64,000 nt of DNA from Cystobacter fuscus (GCF_002305875.1 NZ_CP022098.1:3534001-3598000), one strand, 5' to 3'; shown: positions 1 through 10,632, numbered from the stretch's first letter. Notes: generated by a model not told the origin, from the sequence alone. Made by a program: numbers and translations.

Positions 1-858
1 CCTCCCGAGGAGGAGGATCCCGAGCGCACGATGCTGCCGCCTCCCGAGCCGGAGCCGGTGCGGCGTCGCACGGGCTCACAGCCCGCGGCCGTGGCCCCGG
101 CGGAGCCCTCCGTCCGCCGGCGCACGGGCATCCGCCCGGAGGTGGCCGAGCCGGCTCCCGTGCGTCGCCGCACGTCCTCCGTGCCCACGGCGCGCGCGGT
201 GGTGGACGACGAGGACAGCGTTCCGGAGGCCAAGGCCGAGGTGCCGGCTCCCGTGCGCTCGCGGAGCCTGCCCCTGCCGAAGCTGCTGGGTGGCGTCGTG
301 GTGGTGGCGCTGGTGGGCGCGGGGCTCGTCTTCCACAAACCGCTGCTGGAGATGCTCGGCAGCACGGCCATGGACGGCCAGGGCATCTACATCTCGCTGG
401 AGACGAACATCCCCGTCGAGGTCTCCGTGAGACACAACGCGCGCTGCGGCAGCTCGTCGCCCATCACGTCCCTGGGCAGCACGCCCCTGCGGGATGTGTC
501 GGGCGCCCACCTGCAGGACACGCTCATCCTGGAGAACAAGCAGCTTGGCATCTCCAAGCAGCTCGAGGTCCCCTTCGGCGAGCCCAACGAGCACAAGCAA
601 CTGCCTCCCGTGGAGTTCAAGACGGGCAAGGTCCGGCTCAAGCTCATGCCCGCGAAGGTCTCGGGGGTGGAGATCTTCCGGGATGGGCAGAAGCTCGGCC
701 TCTACAGCCCGGGCCTGGGGTTGGATCTGGTGGAGGGCGATCACCACCTCATCCTACAGGGGCCCTCGCTCAAGGAGCCGGTGCAGGTGGACGTGACGGT
801 GAGGGGCCACGAGACCGTGGATCAGCCGGTGGACGTGAGGGAGTACCTGCAGCAGTAG
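1..858 (+). CDS. C-terminal part of a membrane-anchored protein with a PEGA-like tail (5' end outside window)
   Basis: The frame is open from the first base, so the gene starts upstream of the window. The visible part begins with a disordered Pro/Glu/Arg-rich stretch holding repeated V-R-R-R-T motifs. A single membrane helix follows (about bases 283-345, LLGGVVVVALVGAG core), then a roughly 150-residue extracytoplasmic domain rich in beta-strand pattern ending in a PEGA-like segment (the value of a repeated dose of glycine, proline and charged turns). This layout is typical of the tail of myxobacterial Ser/Thr kinases, and a complete kinase of the same design lies at 40998-43328. The kinase domain itself is not visible, so that assignment is inference. 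Confidence 0.75.
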   Translation, partial: PPEEEDPERTMLPPPEPEPVRRRTGSQPAAVAPAEPSVRRRTGIRPEVAEPAPVRRRTSSVPTARAVVDDEDSVPEAKAEVPAPVRSRSLPLPKLLGGVVVVALVGAGLVFHKPLLEMLGSTAMDGQGIYISLETNIPVEVSVRHNARCGSSSPITSLGSTPLRDVSGAHLQDTLILENKQLGISKQLEVPFGEPNEHKQLPPVEFKTGKVRLKLMPAKVSGVEIFRDGQKLGLYSPGLGLDLVEGDHHLILQGPSLKEPVQVDVTVRGHETVDQPVDVREYLQQ

Positions 859-865
859 GGCCCCG

Positions 866-1198
866 TCAGTAGCGGGGCAGGCTCGGGTCCACCGTGCGCG
901 AGTAGAGATCGATTCCTCCGCGCAGGGACACGGCGTCCAGGCCGTGCGCCCTCAGGTAGGCGGTGCCATCCAGGCTGCGCACGCCGTGGTGGCAGTAGAC
1001 GACGATGGGCCGGCCGCGGAAGGCCTCCAACTCCTGGGCGCGCTCGTCCAGTTCCGGCAGCGGAATGAGCACCGAGCGGGGCAGCGCCACGTGGGCGTGC
1101 TCCTCGGGAAAGCGCACGTCGAGCAGCACGGGGTGGGACTCGGGGGGCCCCGCGAGCCGGGCGGCGAGGGTGGTGGGATCGATTTCCGGGATGGGCAT
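866..1198 (-). CDS. Single-domain rhodanese sulfurtransferase
   Basis: A 110-residue protein that would carry sulfane sulfur on an active-site cysteine. The rhodanese loop is seen as YCHHGVRS, preceded by the LLDVRFPEEH motif that marks the start of the domain's active-site half. The ATG at 1198 is chosen because GGAAGAG lies upstream and the protein then begins directly with the domain. A longer frame to 1276 runs back into the neighbouring gene. It starts 14 bases after the stop of the rhodanese-MoeB/ThiF gene, so the two are probably one operon and act in the same sulfur-transfer chain. The exact acceptor cannot be told from sequence. Confidence 0.9.
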   Translation of the reverse strand: MPIPEIDPTTLAARLAGPPESHPVLLDVRFPEEHAHVALPRSVLIPLPELDERAQELEAFRGRPIVVYCHHGVRSLDGTAYLRAHGLDAVSLRGGIDLYSRTVDPSLPRY

Positions 1199-1212
1199 GG
1201 GGACTCTTCCTG

Positions 1213-2373
1213 TCAGGCGGACGAGGCGCAGAAGCGTTCGTAGTCGATGAGCTCCACCTTGGCGCCGGGCGCGCACACGGGGCAGCGCGGATCCCTGCGC
1301 AGCTTGAGCTCCTGGAACCGGGTGCCGAGCGCGTCGAAGGTGAGCAGGCGCCCCACGAGTGGCTCTCCCACGCCGAGCAACAGCTTGAGGGCCTCGTTGG
1401 CCTGGAAGAGGCCGATGATGCCGGGCAGCACGCCGAGCACGCCGGCCTCGGCGCAGGAGGGGGCGAGCTCCGGAGGCGGCGGGGTGGGGTAGAGGCAGCG
1501 GTAGCAGGGGCCCTGGCCGGGGACGAAGGTGGTGACCTGGCCCTCGAAGCGGAAGATGGAGCCGTGGAGGTTGGGCAGGCCGAGCAGGACGCAGGCGTCG
1601 TTGAGCAGGTAGCGCGTGGGGAAGTTGTCCCCGCCGTCGAGCACCAGATCGAAGCCCTCGAGGATGCGCAGGGCGTTGTCGGAGGTGAGGCGCTCGCGGA
1701 AGGGCACCACCTTCACGTCGGGGTTGAGCGCCTCGAGGGCCACGCGGGCGCTCTCCACCTTGGGCTGGCCGGCGCGCTCGTGGGTGTGGAGCACCTGGCG
1801 CTGCAGGTTGCTCAGGTCCACCACGTCCGCGTCCACGAGCCCCAGCGTGCCCACGCCGGCGGCGGCCAGGTAGAGCGCGGCGGGCGAGCCCAGGCCGCCC
1901 GCGCCGAGCAGCAGCACCTTGGAGCCGAGCAGCTTCGCCTGACCCTCCTCACCCACCTCCGGGAGGATGAGGTGGCGGCGGTAGCGCTCCTTCTGGGCCG
2001 GGGTGAGCACGAGGGGCTTTTCCACCGGCAGGTGCGCGTCGCTCCAGCGGCTGAAGCCCCCGGCGAGCGAGGCCACGCGGGTGTAGCCCAGGTGTTGCAG
2101 CGTGGCGGCCGCCAGCGCCGAGCGGGTGCCTCCGGCGCAGTAGAGGATGAGCTCCTCGTCGCGCGCGGCCTTCTCCTCGATGCGCAGCTCCAGGAAGCCC
2201 CGGGGGATGTGGAGGGCGCCGGGAAGCCGTCCTCCCGCGTATTCGTCGCTCTCGCGCACGTCGATGAGCTTCACGGGCGCGCGCGAGTCCAACAGGCGCT
2301 TGACGTCCTCGATGGAGACCTCGCGGATCTCCTTCTTGGTGGCGGACAGCAGTTCACGGAAGGTGGGGGCCAT
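1213..2373 (-). CDS. Rhodanese-MoeB/ThiF fusion: E1-like adenylyltransferase for a sulfur-carrier protein
   Basis: A 386-residue protein. Residues about 15-115 form a rhodanese domain with active-site loop YCAGGTRS. Residues about 130-370 form a ThiF/MoeB domain with the nucleotide loop GAGGLGSPA, the LSNLQRQ motif, and two CxxC pairs (CYRC and CPVC) that would bind zinc. Proteins of this family adenylate the C-terminal glycine of ThiS/MoaD-type carriers; the rhodanese part would supply sulfur. In eukaryotic MOCS3/Uba4 the rhodanese is C-terminal, so the order here is reversed. ATG 2373 follows GGGGGTCC; an upstream in-frame start exists but adds unconserved sequence. No MoaD/ThiS gene is visible nearby, so molybdopterin versus thiamine or other use is undecided. 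Confidence 0.9.
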   Translation of the reverse strand: MAPTFRELLSATKKEIREVSIEDVKRLLDSRAPVKLIDVRESDEYAGGRLPGALHIPRGFLELRIEEKAARDEELILYCAGGTRSALAAATLQHLGYTRVASLAGGFSRWSDAHLPVEKPLVLTPAQKERYRRHLILPEVGEEGQAKLLGSKVLLLGAGGLGSPAALYLAAAGVGTLGLVDADVVDLSNLQRQVLHTHERAGQPKVESARVALEALNPDVKVVPFRERLTSDNALRILEGFDLVLDGGDNFPTRYLLNDACVLLGLPNLHGSIFRFEGQVTTFVPGQGPCYRCLYPTPPPPELAPSCAEAGVLGVLPGIIGLFQANEALKLLLGVGEPLVGRLLTFDALGTRFQELKLRRDPRCPVCAPGAKVELIDYERFCASSA

Positions 2374-2582
2374 CGGACCCCCATATAACCCGCGCCCACC
2401 GGGATTTTCCTTCCAGAAGCCGAGGGGATCGCGGGTATCCCACCTCACGTGGGGAGTGGGAATCGCCCGCCAGCGGACACGCGGCGAGTGTCGGGGCGGG
2501 GGCTCGGCCGCCTGAAAGCCGGGGGTTGGATGGCAATCCGGAGGACTGGCGTTATAAGGCGCCTGTAAGGAGACCGACCGAC

Positions 2583-2966
2583 ATGGACACCACGACGACC
2601 CCCACTCAAACGACCCCCTCCGCCCAGGGCGCGCCCGCTCCCGCGGTGCGGCTCACCGAGGCCGCCGTGGCCCAGGTGAAGAAGGTCATCCAGGACCAGG
2701 GCTTCCAGGGCTACCTCTTCTCCATCCGGGTGGTGCCGGCGGGCTGCAGCGGCCTGGGCTACGACCTGAACATGGTGCGCGAGGCCAAGCCCCACGACAT
2801 CCTCTGGGAGCAGGATGGCGTGAAGCTCACCACCGACGCGCTGAGCAGCCAGTACCTGGCGGGCACGGAGATCGACTTCGTCTCCTCCATCACCGGCGCG
2901 GGCTTCAAGTTCAACAACCCGAACGCGAAGTCCTCCTGCGGCTGCGGCACCTCGTTCTCCACCTGA
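2583..2966 (+). CDS. HesB/IscA/ErpA-type iron-sulfur cluster carrier
   Basis: A 127-residue A-type carrier that takes assembled Fe-S clusters to target enzymes. The three conserved cysteines are present: Cys55 in PAGCSGLGY and Cys119/Cys121 in the C-terminal SSCGCG tail. A Pro/Thr-rich 20-residue N-terminal extension precedes the domain. ATG 2583 is chosen because AAGGAGA lies at 2567-2573 with ideal spacing. The gene diverges from the sulfur-transfer pair, with about 210 bases between the starts. Two strong hairpins follow it before the convergent chitinase gene. Confidence 0.93.
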   Translation: MDTTTTPTQTTPSAQGAPAPAVRLTEAAVAQVKKVIQDQGFQGYLFSIRVVPAGCSGLGYDLNMVREAKPHDILWEQDGVKLTTDALSSQYLAGTEIDFVSSITGAGFKFNNPNAKSSCGCGTSFST

Positions 2967-3055
2967 GACGCCGTCCCACGAGGGGCCCTGCGCCGCTCGT
3001 CGTCACCGGGCACTCCCCCGGAAGGTCTTTCGACGGATGGGCCAGAAACGCGAAA

Positions 3056-3092
3056 GGGACGCGCCGGTGCCAGAGGCTGGCCGGTGCGTCCC
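3056..3092. terminator. Strong hairpin between convergent genes
   Basis: Arms at 3056-3067 and 3081-3092 pair over 12 bases (one G-T wobble) around a 13-base loop. It lies 90 bases past the IscA-like stop. No clear T-tract follows, so the terminator call rests on position and stem strength. Confidence 0.6.
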
Positions 3093-3106
3093 TCCCGGTG
3101 AGAACG

Positions 3107-3138
3107 GGAAGAGGGGCGCGAGGTCGCTCCCCTCTTCC
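3107..3138. terminator. Second hairpin, likely chitinase terminator
   Basis: Perfect 10-base arms at 3107-3116 (GGAAGAGGGG) and 3129-3138 with a 12-base loop. It lies just past the stop of the chitinase gene on the minus strand and can serve either direction. Confidence 0.6.
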
Positions 3139-3149
3139 TGCAGGCTGCT

Positions 3150-5150
<2,001 letters not shown>

Positions 5151-5174
5151 GTGAGTGACGCTCCCTTTCTGAAG

Positions 5175-5200
5175 CCACCTGAAGGACGATGCTCAGGTGG
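5175..5200. promoter_or_regulatory. Perfect 8-base inverted repeat ahead of the chitinase start
   Basis: CCACCTGA at 5175-5182 and TCAGGTGG at 5193-5200, separated by 10 bases, lie 25 bases upstream of the chitinase ATG. This could be an operator or a 5'-leader hairpin. No protein partner is identified. Confidence 0.45.
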
Positions 5201-5305
5201 TATTAGATTGGACTGCTCTCCTTGTACTCTCTAGCATCGGAATTTCGACGGAAAAGTTGCTGATTCTGGGAAATAACCGCCAGCAGGGTTTTCATCGCAA
5301 CCAAA

Positions 5306-5331
5306 AAACCCAGTTAAAACATGGGTTTAAC
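5306..5331. promoter_or_regulatory. Two overlapping inverted repeats in the AT-rich region
   Basis: AAACCCA (5306-5312) pairs with TGGGTTT (5322-5328), while GTTAAA (5313-5318) pairs with TTTAAC (5326-5331). The two structures share bases and exclude each other. It could be a regulator site for chitinase, or a weak terminator of nothing annotated. Function is unknown. Confidence 0.35.
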
Positions 5332-5661
5332 AGCTCTTTCCCTCGCTTCCCGCCCTGCCCGAATTCGAGCCCGCCCGTGGTATTCAACTGGTATCATGGC
5401 GAGCATACCACTCCCTCTCCTCACTCCTTGATTCCGTGGCCGTTGAATTATTGAAGTGAGTGGATAACGGTTCCCGGGTCGACGCAGCTCCGACCCCGAG
5501 AACTTCGACGATGACGCGGACCTGCTCCCCAAGGCGGTGCAAGCACGCCTGTGGGCTTGCCCCGGCGGATCGCGATTCGCGGACTTGCTGCGAGGCTCCA
5601 GGGCTTTTGCTGTTCCTGCGCTATCTTCCCTCGTCACCCGCTGGCGCAAACCAGCCGCGAG

Positions 5662-6864
5662 CTACCCCTCGACGCGATCGAAGAGCTTCGCCAGGACGGA
5701 CTCGTAGAGCCGCAGTTGCCCGGTGACGATCTCGCCTCGCACCTTGTAGCCCGGGCGGAGCTCGAACGGGTGGGGCGCGGGCAGGTCCACGATGGCGAAG
5801 AATTCATTGGCATCGTTCGGTGGGGACACGTAGCGGACGCGTCCCTTGAGCACCCCGTACCGATGGAAATGATACGCGTCCACCTTGAGGTGGGCCCGCT
5901 GGCCCGTCAGCACTTGCTTCACCTCGTCTTGCGTCAGTTTGAACTTCGCATACAGCGCGCTCCCGTCCTCCAGTACGGGCGCCACCTCGACCAGGATTTC
6001 TCCCGCGAGGAGCCGGTCGCTGCTCGCCTTCGTATTGTGGACATAGCGGATGGTGCCGCGGATGTCCGCCCGCACCTCCTGCCTGGCCGCGAGTCGGCCG
6101 CGCAGCTCCTTCTCCTCGCGCTGCTTCTCCAACTCCCTGCGCAGCTTGTTGGCCCGCTCGAGGAGCGAGAGCCGCGCCGCCTCCGCGTCGAGGAGTTCCA
6201 GCTCGACGCGTGTGAGCTCATCGCGGTAGGTGCTCCCCAGCTTGAGCCCCGCCGCCTCCTGCTCCCGACGAAGCCTCAGCAGCTCGGCGGCGGCGCTCCT
6301 CGCCTCCAGGACGCCGCGGTAGTCCGCCTCGTGCTCCTCCTTCGAGAGCATCCCTCGCTCGTGCAGCCCGCGGCTGCGCTCCGCCTTCACCTCCGCCAAC
6401 GCCTGCTTCTCCCGGGCGAGCTCCAGTTGGCGGGAGAACGCGCCCAGGCTCTCGTGGGATTGGGCCTCCTCCACCCCGTGTCTCTGTCGCAGGATGGCGA
6501 GCTGGCGGCGGTGGCGCACGGCCCGCTCGCCCGCATTGTCGATCTGCTCCACCACCGTCCGCAGCTCTTCCTCCAGGGACAGGGAGTCCGCCTCCGCCTT
6601 TCGCGCGGCGGCGTCGACCTCCTCGTTGTCCAGGAGCATCAGGAGCTGGCCCTCCCGCACCTCGTCCCCCTCGCTGACGTACTGGGCCACCACCCGCACC
6701 TCGTACGGCGCCTTGTGGACGGAGCGGGGCCGGGAGGAGAGCACCTCCCCCTCGCGCACGCGCACGACGGCATTCACCTCCACCGTCGCGAAGAGCACCG
6801 CCCCGAGGCCGAAGCTCCCCACGAGCAGGGCGAACATTTCCCTTATGTAGCCGAGGCCGCCCAT
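5662..6864 (-). CDS. HlyD-family membrane fusion protein of a peptide exporter
   Basis: A 400-residue periplasmic adaptor. It has one membrane helix (about 9-30), a lipoyl-like half (VSEGDEVREGQLLMLLD, about 65-80), a long alpha-helical coiled-coil hairpin rich in Leu/Glu/Arg (about 85-260), then the second lipoyl half and beta-barrel (RADIRGTIRYV onward). Such proteins couple an inner-membrane ABC exporter to the outer membrane. ATG 6864 is supported by GGGAGGTG just upstream, and the start overlaps the end of the C39-ABC gene by 22 bases, so translation is probably coupled. It is the last gene of the RiPP-like operon. The outer-membrane TolC partner is not in the window. Confidence 0.92.
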   Translation of the reverse strand: MGGLGYIREMFALLVGSFGLGAVLFATVEVNAVVRVREGEVLSSRPRSVHKAPYEVRVVAQYVSEGDEVREGQLLMLLDNEEVDAAARKAEADSLSLEEELRTVVEQIDNAGERAVRHRRQLAILRQRHGVEEAQSHESLGAFSRQLELAREKQALAEVKAERSRGLHERGMLSKEEHEADYRGVLEARSAAAELLRLRREQEAAGLKLGSTYRDELTRVELELLDAEAARLSLLERANKLRRELEKQREEKELRGRLAARQEVRADIRGTIRYVHNTKASSDRLLAGEILVEVAPVLEDGSALYAKFKLTQDEVKQVLTGQRAHLKVDAYHFHRYGVLKGRVRYVSPPNDANEFFAIVDLPAPHPFELRPGYKVRGEIVTGQLRLYESVLAKLFDRVEG

Positions 6865-9332
6865 GACACCTCCCGGACCGGCGTGCCGTCCGCTGCCTCC
6901 TCTCCGCCCGCCTCCTGGATGCGCCCGCCGCGCAGCAGGACCTTGCGGCTCAGGTGCAGCCCCTCCACGGTCTCGTGCGAGATGAAGAGCATCGCCTGCT
7001 CGTCAATCTCCCCCAGCAGTCTGGCGATGGCGGCCTTCGACTCCTGGTCAATCCCCCGGAAGATCTCGTCGAAGATCAGCACGTCCGCCTCCGAGAGCAG
7101 GGCGCGCAGCACCAGCACCTTGCGCCGCTGGCCGGTGGAGAGGTTTCGCCCCCCTTCCTCGATGAGCCGCTCCAGGTAGTCCGGGTGCTGGACGATGCAG
7201 TCGTAGAAGCCGATTCGTTTGGCCAGCTCCACGATGCGCCGCGTGCTGTGGCGCCGGCCGAAGGTGATGTTGAAGCGCAGCGTCTCGTTGAAGAGCGAGT
7301 CCTCCGCCGAGACCAGCACCACCCGTCGCCGCAGCGCCCGCTCGCCGAGGAGTTCACGGGGGACGTCGTTGACCAGCACCGTCCCTCCGGAGGGTTGCTG
7401 GAGCCCGGCCAGCATGCGCACCAGGGTGGACTTCCCGCTCCCGTTGACCCCCATCAGGAGCACCTTGTCCCCCCTGCGCAGCGTCAGGTCCACCCCTTCC
7501 AGGACGCTCAGGCCCGAGGGGTAGCGGTAGGTGAGCCCCCGCGCCTCCAGCACCTCCACCCGCACGTCCTCCTCCGGCGCGCGCGAGGCACGGCTGGCTG
7601 CGCCCTCGCCGAAGTCGAAGTAGCGCCTCAGGATCACGAGGTTCTCCTGCAACGAGAGGTTCTCCTCGAGCAGCGTGGTGAAGGAGGAGAAGATCCTCGC
7701 CGACAGGGCGATGAAGGTGAGGAGCTGTCCGAGCGTGACGGCCTGGTTCGCGATCAGCCCCCGGGCGCACAGCAGGATGAGCAGCAGCGAGGCGGCCGTG
7801 GTGACGAGGGAGACGGCCGCGGTGCTGGCGAGGTCGAGCAGCTTCCCCTTGCGTTGCGTCTCCAGGTAGCGCCCCGTCTGGGTCCCCAACTGCGCGTTGA
7901 AGTGCGCCTCCAGGTTGAAGGCCCGGATGGGCTGCACTCCCTCCATGCCTTCCACCATGCAGGAGAGCAGGTCGGCCTTGTTCCGGAAGCGCTGGTTCTC
8001 CAGCCGCCGCAGCGCCGGCGTCACCGCCACGAGGAGGGCGCCCAGCAGCAGCAGGGTCACCAGCACGAGCGCGGCGGCCTGCCAGTTGAGCACGAACAGC
8101 ACGACGAGCGCGTTGAGCGAGACCCAGGCGTTGACGACGATGCGTGAGAAGTAGCGGGTGAAGAATCCCTTGAGCTTGAGGCTGTCGCTGATGCGCTCGA
8201 TCAGGTCTCCCCGCGTGAAGGAGCGCAGGTACTGGATGCTCCCCGTGAGCGTCCGCTCCCCGAAGCGCAGCAGGAAGTAGCGGTCCAGCTCCAGTCCCAG
8301 GTGCACCGCCACGTACCGGGTGTACACCCCCATGAGAATGTCAAACAGCTTGAAGAGTCCCAGGCCCAGGGTGAAGGTGGCCAGCACTTCGAAGTCGAAC
8401 TGGGGGATGACCTCGTCGACGAGCAACTGGTTGACGAAGACGGCGGTGTGCGTCGTCGCGGACGAGAGCACGGCGGCCAGGAGGAAGAGGTTCAAGATAC
8501 CGCGCAGCTCGCCGAGTTCCTTCAACAGCCGCCAGAGCGGATGGGCCGGCGTTTCGTCAGGCACCTGCCGCTCCGCCCTCGAGGCCGGCGGCCGCACCGC
8601 GAGCACCACGGGCACCGTGAGCACCCGCCTCGCTTCACTGCCTTCCACCGTGCGGAAGCGCTGGGGAACGGACGAGTGCTGCGGCTGGTGGATCAGATCG
8701 GCGAGGAAGGCCCGCTCGGCGGCCTCGTCCTTCAACCCGAAGTTCTGCTTCACGTGGCCGAAGTAGAGCAGCTTGTTGTACAGCGTCGCCACCTCGGCCT
8801 CGCTGGGAGGGGCTTCCAGTTGGAGTCCGTACCTCCCCAACTCCTCCATCACCTGGCCCCGGATGCGGCTGCGCCACAGTTCTTCCGTCAGGGGCACCTG
8901 GACGGTGTGCGCGCGCTGGACGAAGTCGGCCACCCTCCAGCGCTCCACCTGCCCGTGGGTGGGGTTGAGGATGCGCAGCCGCCCCCGCTCCACCCCGTCG
9001 ACCACCACGTAGTGCAGCAGTCCGGTGGCCTGCACGCGCACCGTGGCCAGACACGGGGCGAACTCGCTCAGCTTCCTCTCCAGCCCCGCGGCATCGTTGA
9101 CGTCCAGGGGTTGCGTGCGCACCCCGAAGCCGTGCTCCTGGAGAAACGCCTTGAGGTTGTCGAGGCGCAGCCCCTCGGCCTCCAGGGGCAGGGCGGCGGC
9201 GATGGCCTCGCGACTCATGGGGACCCCGAGCCGCTCGCAGAGCGTCTTCACCGCGCTGATTCCGCAGTCGTTGCTCCTCAGTTGCGGATCCACCTTCAGA
9301 CGGGCCTGGCGCATCCATCTCCCGAGGCTCAT
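6843..9332 (-). CDS. Peptidase C39-containing ABC exporter (leader-cleaving peptide transporter)
   Basis: An 829-residue protein. The N-terminal C39 peptidase carries Gln17, catalytic Cys23 (NDCGIS) and His107 (LLHYVVVDG). The third triad position, normally Asp before Pro, is Asn123 (ILNPTHG). A linker of about 150 residues precedes six membrane helices. The ATPase domain has Walker A GVNGSGKST, signature LSTGQ and Walker B LIFDEIFRGID. C39 exporters cut after a Gly-Gly motif and export the core peptide; the 51-residue precursor gene of this operon has such a motif. Start ATG 9332 forms an ATGA overlap with the stop of the kinase gene. An in-frame start 14 codons upstream lies inside the kinase gene and is less likely. 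Confidence 0.94.
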   Translation of the reverse strand: MSLGRWMRQARLKVDPQLRSNDCGISAVKTLCERLGVPMSREAIAAALPLEAEGLRLDNLKAFLQEHGFGVRTQPLDVNDAAGLERKLSEFAPCLATVRVQATGLLHYVVVDGVERGRLRILNPTHGQVERWRVADFVQRAHTVQVPLTEELWRSRIRGQVMEELGRYGLQLEAPPSEAEVATLYNKLLYFGHVKQNFGLKDEAAERAFLADLIHQPQHSSVPQRFRTVEGSEARRVLTVPVVLAVRPPASRAERQVPDETPAHPLWRLLKELGELRGILNLFLLAAVLSSATTHTAVFVNQLLVDEVIPQFDFEVLATFTLGLGLFKLFDILMGVYTRYVAVHLGLELDRYFLLRFGERTLTGSIQYLRSFTRGDLIERISDSLKLKGFFTRYFSRIVVNAWVSLNALVVLFVLNWQAAALVLVTLLLLGALLVAVTPALRRLENQRFRNKADLLSCMVEGMEGVQPIRAFNLEAHFNAQLGTQTGRYLETQRKGKLLDLASTAAVSLVTTAASLLLILLCARGLIANQAVTLGQLLTFIALSARIFSSFTTLLEENLSLQENLVILRRYFDFGEGAASRASRAPEEDVRVEVLEARGLTYRYPSGLSVLEGVDLTLRRGDKVLLMGVNGSGKSTLVRMLAGLQQPSGGTVLVNDVPRELLGERALRRRVVLVSAEDSLFNETLRFNITFGRRHSTRRIVELAKRIGFYDCIVQHPDYLERLIEEGGRNLSTGQRRKVLVLRALLSEADVLIFDEIFRGIDQESKAAIARLLGEIDEQAMLFISHETVEGLHLSRKVLLRGGRIQEAGGEEAADGTPVREVSWAASAT

Positions 9333-10579
9333 GGGCGGACGCGCTCCCTGGCCCGGACGGGCTGAGCGCCGCATTGCTGGGCCGCACGCCAGCCCTCCAG
9401 CATCTCCACGGCGTGAGGGAAGCGCTCCTCCGGGGCTTTGGCGAGGGCGCGCTCGATGACGTCTGCGAGGGCCGCTGGAATGCGCTCGCCCTCGGGAGTC
9501 CGCACCGCGCGGGAGGCGGGCTGGCTGCGAATGGCTTGCGCCAGACGCCTCCAGAGCACTCCCTTCGAGAAGGGCTCGTGGCCCGTGAGGATTTCGTGGA
9601 GCAACACCCCCAGCTGGAACACCTCCGAGCGCATGTCGCCCGGGCGGCTGCTGATGCTGAGCGAGCCAGGCTCGATGCGCTCGGGAGGCATGAAGGTGGG
9701 AAGGCCACCGTGGGGGACGGAGGCCTCCTCCGCCGCGTCGCCGCTGCGCCGCGAGAGGCCGAAGTCGATGAGCTTCACCCGGTGCTCGTCCGTCAGCATG
9801 AAGTTGCGCGAATGGACATCGCCGTGCAGGAAGCCGTGGCGGTGCAGGTGGGTGATCGCGGCGAGCGCCTCGGCGCCGATGCGCACTCGCTCCGGCAGGG
9901 ACAGGACGGTCTCCGCCATGGCCTGATGAATGGGAGTGCTGCCGGCGTGCTCCAGCGCGGCGTAGCAGGGCTCCCCGGGGTGGAAGGCCAGCAGGCGGCA
10001 GACGTTCTCATGGGGGGCCAGCCCGGCCATGAAGGAGAACTCCCGCTCGAAGAGCTTGCGCGCGCGACTTGCCCGGGGCCCCTGCGGGATGAAGACCTTG
10101 AGCACCACGGGCATCCCGGTGCCCACCTGCCGCGCGTGATGGAGCGCCACGTCTGGTTTCTCTACGATCAGCTCTCCGACGCGGTACTCACCGAGCACCT
10201 GCCCGGGGATGAACACCCAGGTGGACTCCTCCTGGAAGTCCGCCCCCGCGGAGCGCAGCAGGCCGGCGCGCCGCATGCGCTGGAAGAAGGTTCGTACCGT
10301 GGCGGCGATGGCCTCCGGGGGACACCCCGCCCGGCGCGCCAGTTCCTCCAGCGCCTCCGCCTCCGCCCGCGGAGTTCTGAACAGCTCCAGGTAGCTCTTG
10401 ATGACCCGGTTGACCAGGTAGCAGGACTGGTGAGCGCGCGTGTCCACCACCAGGAAGCGCTCGTCGACGTTTGCGCTGGTGCTCGCGTCCGAGCCACCGG
10501 GGAGACTCAAGCCTTCGTCTTCGCTCGAGGGGTAGAGTTCCAGATACTCCGGAAACACATAGAGAGGTTGCTGTTCCAT
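9329..10579 (-). CDS. Ser/Thr protein kinase with PqqD/RRE-like N-terminal domain (RiPP-modifying candidate)
   Basis: A 416-residue protein. Residues about 38-110 look like a PqqD-type winged helix, the fold RiPP enzymes use to bind leader peptides (strand FLVVDT, helix with LEELARRAG, helix FFQRMRRAGLL). Residues about 128-400 are a Hanks-type kinase with Lys161 (PVVLKVF), catalytic loop LHGDVHSRN (Asp254, Asn259) and DFG Asp272, so it should be active. The glycine-rich loop is degenerate and HRD is HGD. There is no membrane helix. It lies between the precursor gene (53-base gap containing a stem-loop) and the C39 exporter (ATGA overlap). I infer that it phosphorylates the Ser-rich core. A regulatory kinase is the alternative. 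Confidence 0.85.
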   Translation of the reverse strand: MEQQPLYVFPEYLELYPSSEDEGLSLPGGSDASTSANVDERFLVVDTRAHQSCYLVNRVIKSYLELFRTPRAEAEALEELARRAGCPPEAIAATVRTFFQRMRRAGLLRSAGADFQEESTWVFIPGQVLGEYRVGELIVEKPDVALHHARQVGTGMPVVLKVFIPQGPRASRARKLFEREFSFMAGLAPHENVCRLLAFHPGEPCYAALEHAGSTPIHQAMAETVLSLPERVRIGAEALAAITHLHRHGFLHGDVHSRNFMLTDEHRVKLIDFGLSRRSGDAAEEASVPHGGLPTFMPPERIEPGSLSISSRPGDMRSEVFQLGVLLHEILTGHEPFSKGVLWRRLAQAIRSQPASRAVRTPEGERIPAALADVIERALAKAPEERFPHAVEMLEGWRAAQQCGAQPVRARERVRP

Positions 10580-10605
10580 GACCGGGACAGGAGCGGGGTG
10601 CGCCG

Positions 10606-10629
10606 GGGCTGAGGCCTGTTCTTCAGCCC
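10606..10629 (-). terminator. Stem-loop between precursor and kinase genes, probable attenuator
   Basis: Arms 10606-10612 and 10623-10629 (GGGCTGA/TCAGCCC) pair perfectly around a 10-base loop, 4 bases after the precursor stop. There is no T-tract. Such hairpins after RiPP precursor genes often keep precursor mRNA in excess over enzyme mRNA. Confidence 0.55.
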
Positions 10630-10632
10630 GCT

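Larger units (their letters stand above)
5151..5661. other. 511-base intergenic region, AT-richer, upstream of chitinase
   Basis: This stretch separates the chitinase start from the 3' end of the HlyD gene. It is clearly richer in A/T than the flanks between about 5200 and 5460, which suits a promoter region. Two inverted repeats are listed separately. An open frame at 5197-5454 has no start signal or family resemblance and was not accepted as a gene. Confidence 0.7.

Noticed and set aside
5197-5454. An 85-codon frame in the A/T-rich region upstream of chitinase
   Set aside because: No ribosome site, atypical codons, no family; more likely promoter DNA.
5551-7179. Long plus-strand frame opposite the HlyD and C39-ABC genes
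   Set aside because: Antisense shadow; no start signal and composition of a shadow (Leu/His/Arg/Gln-rich).
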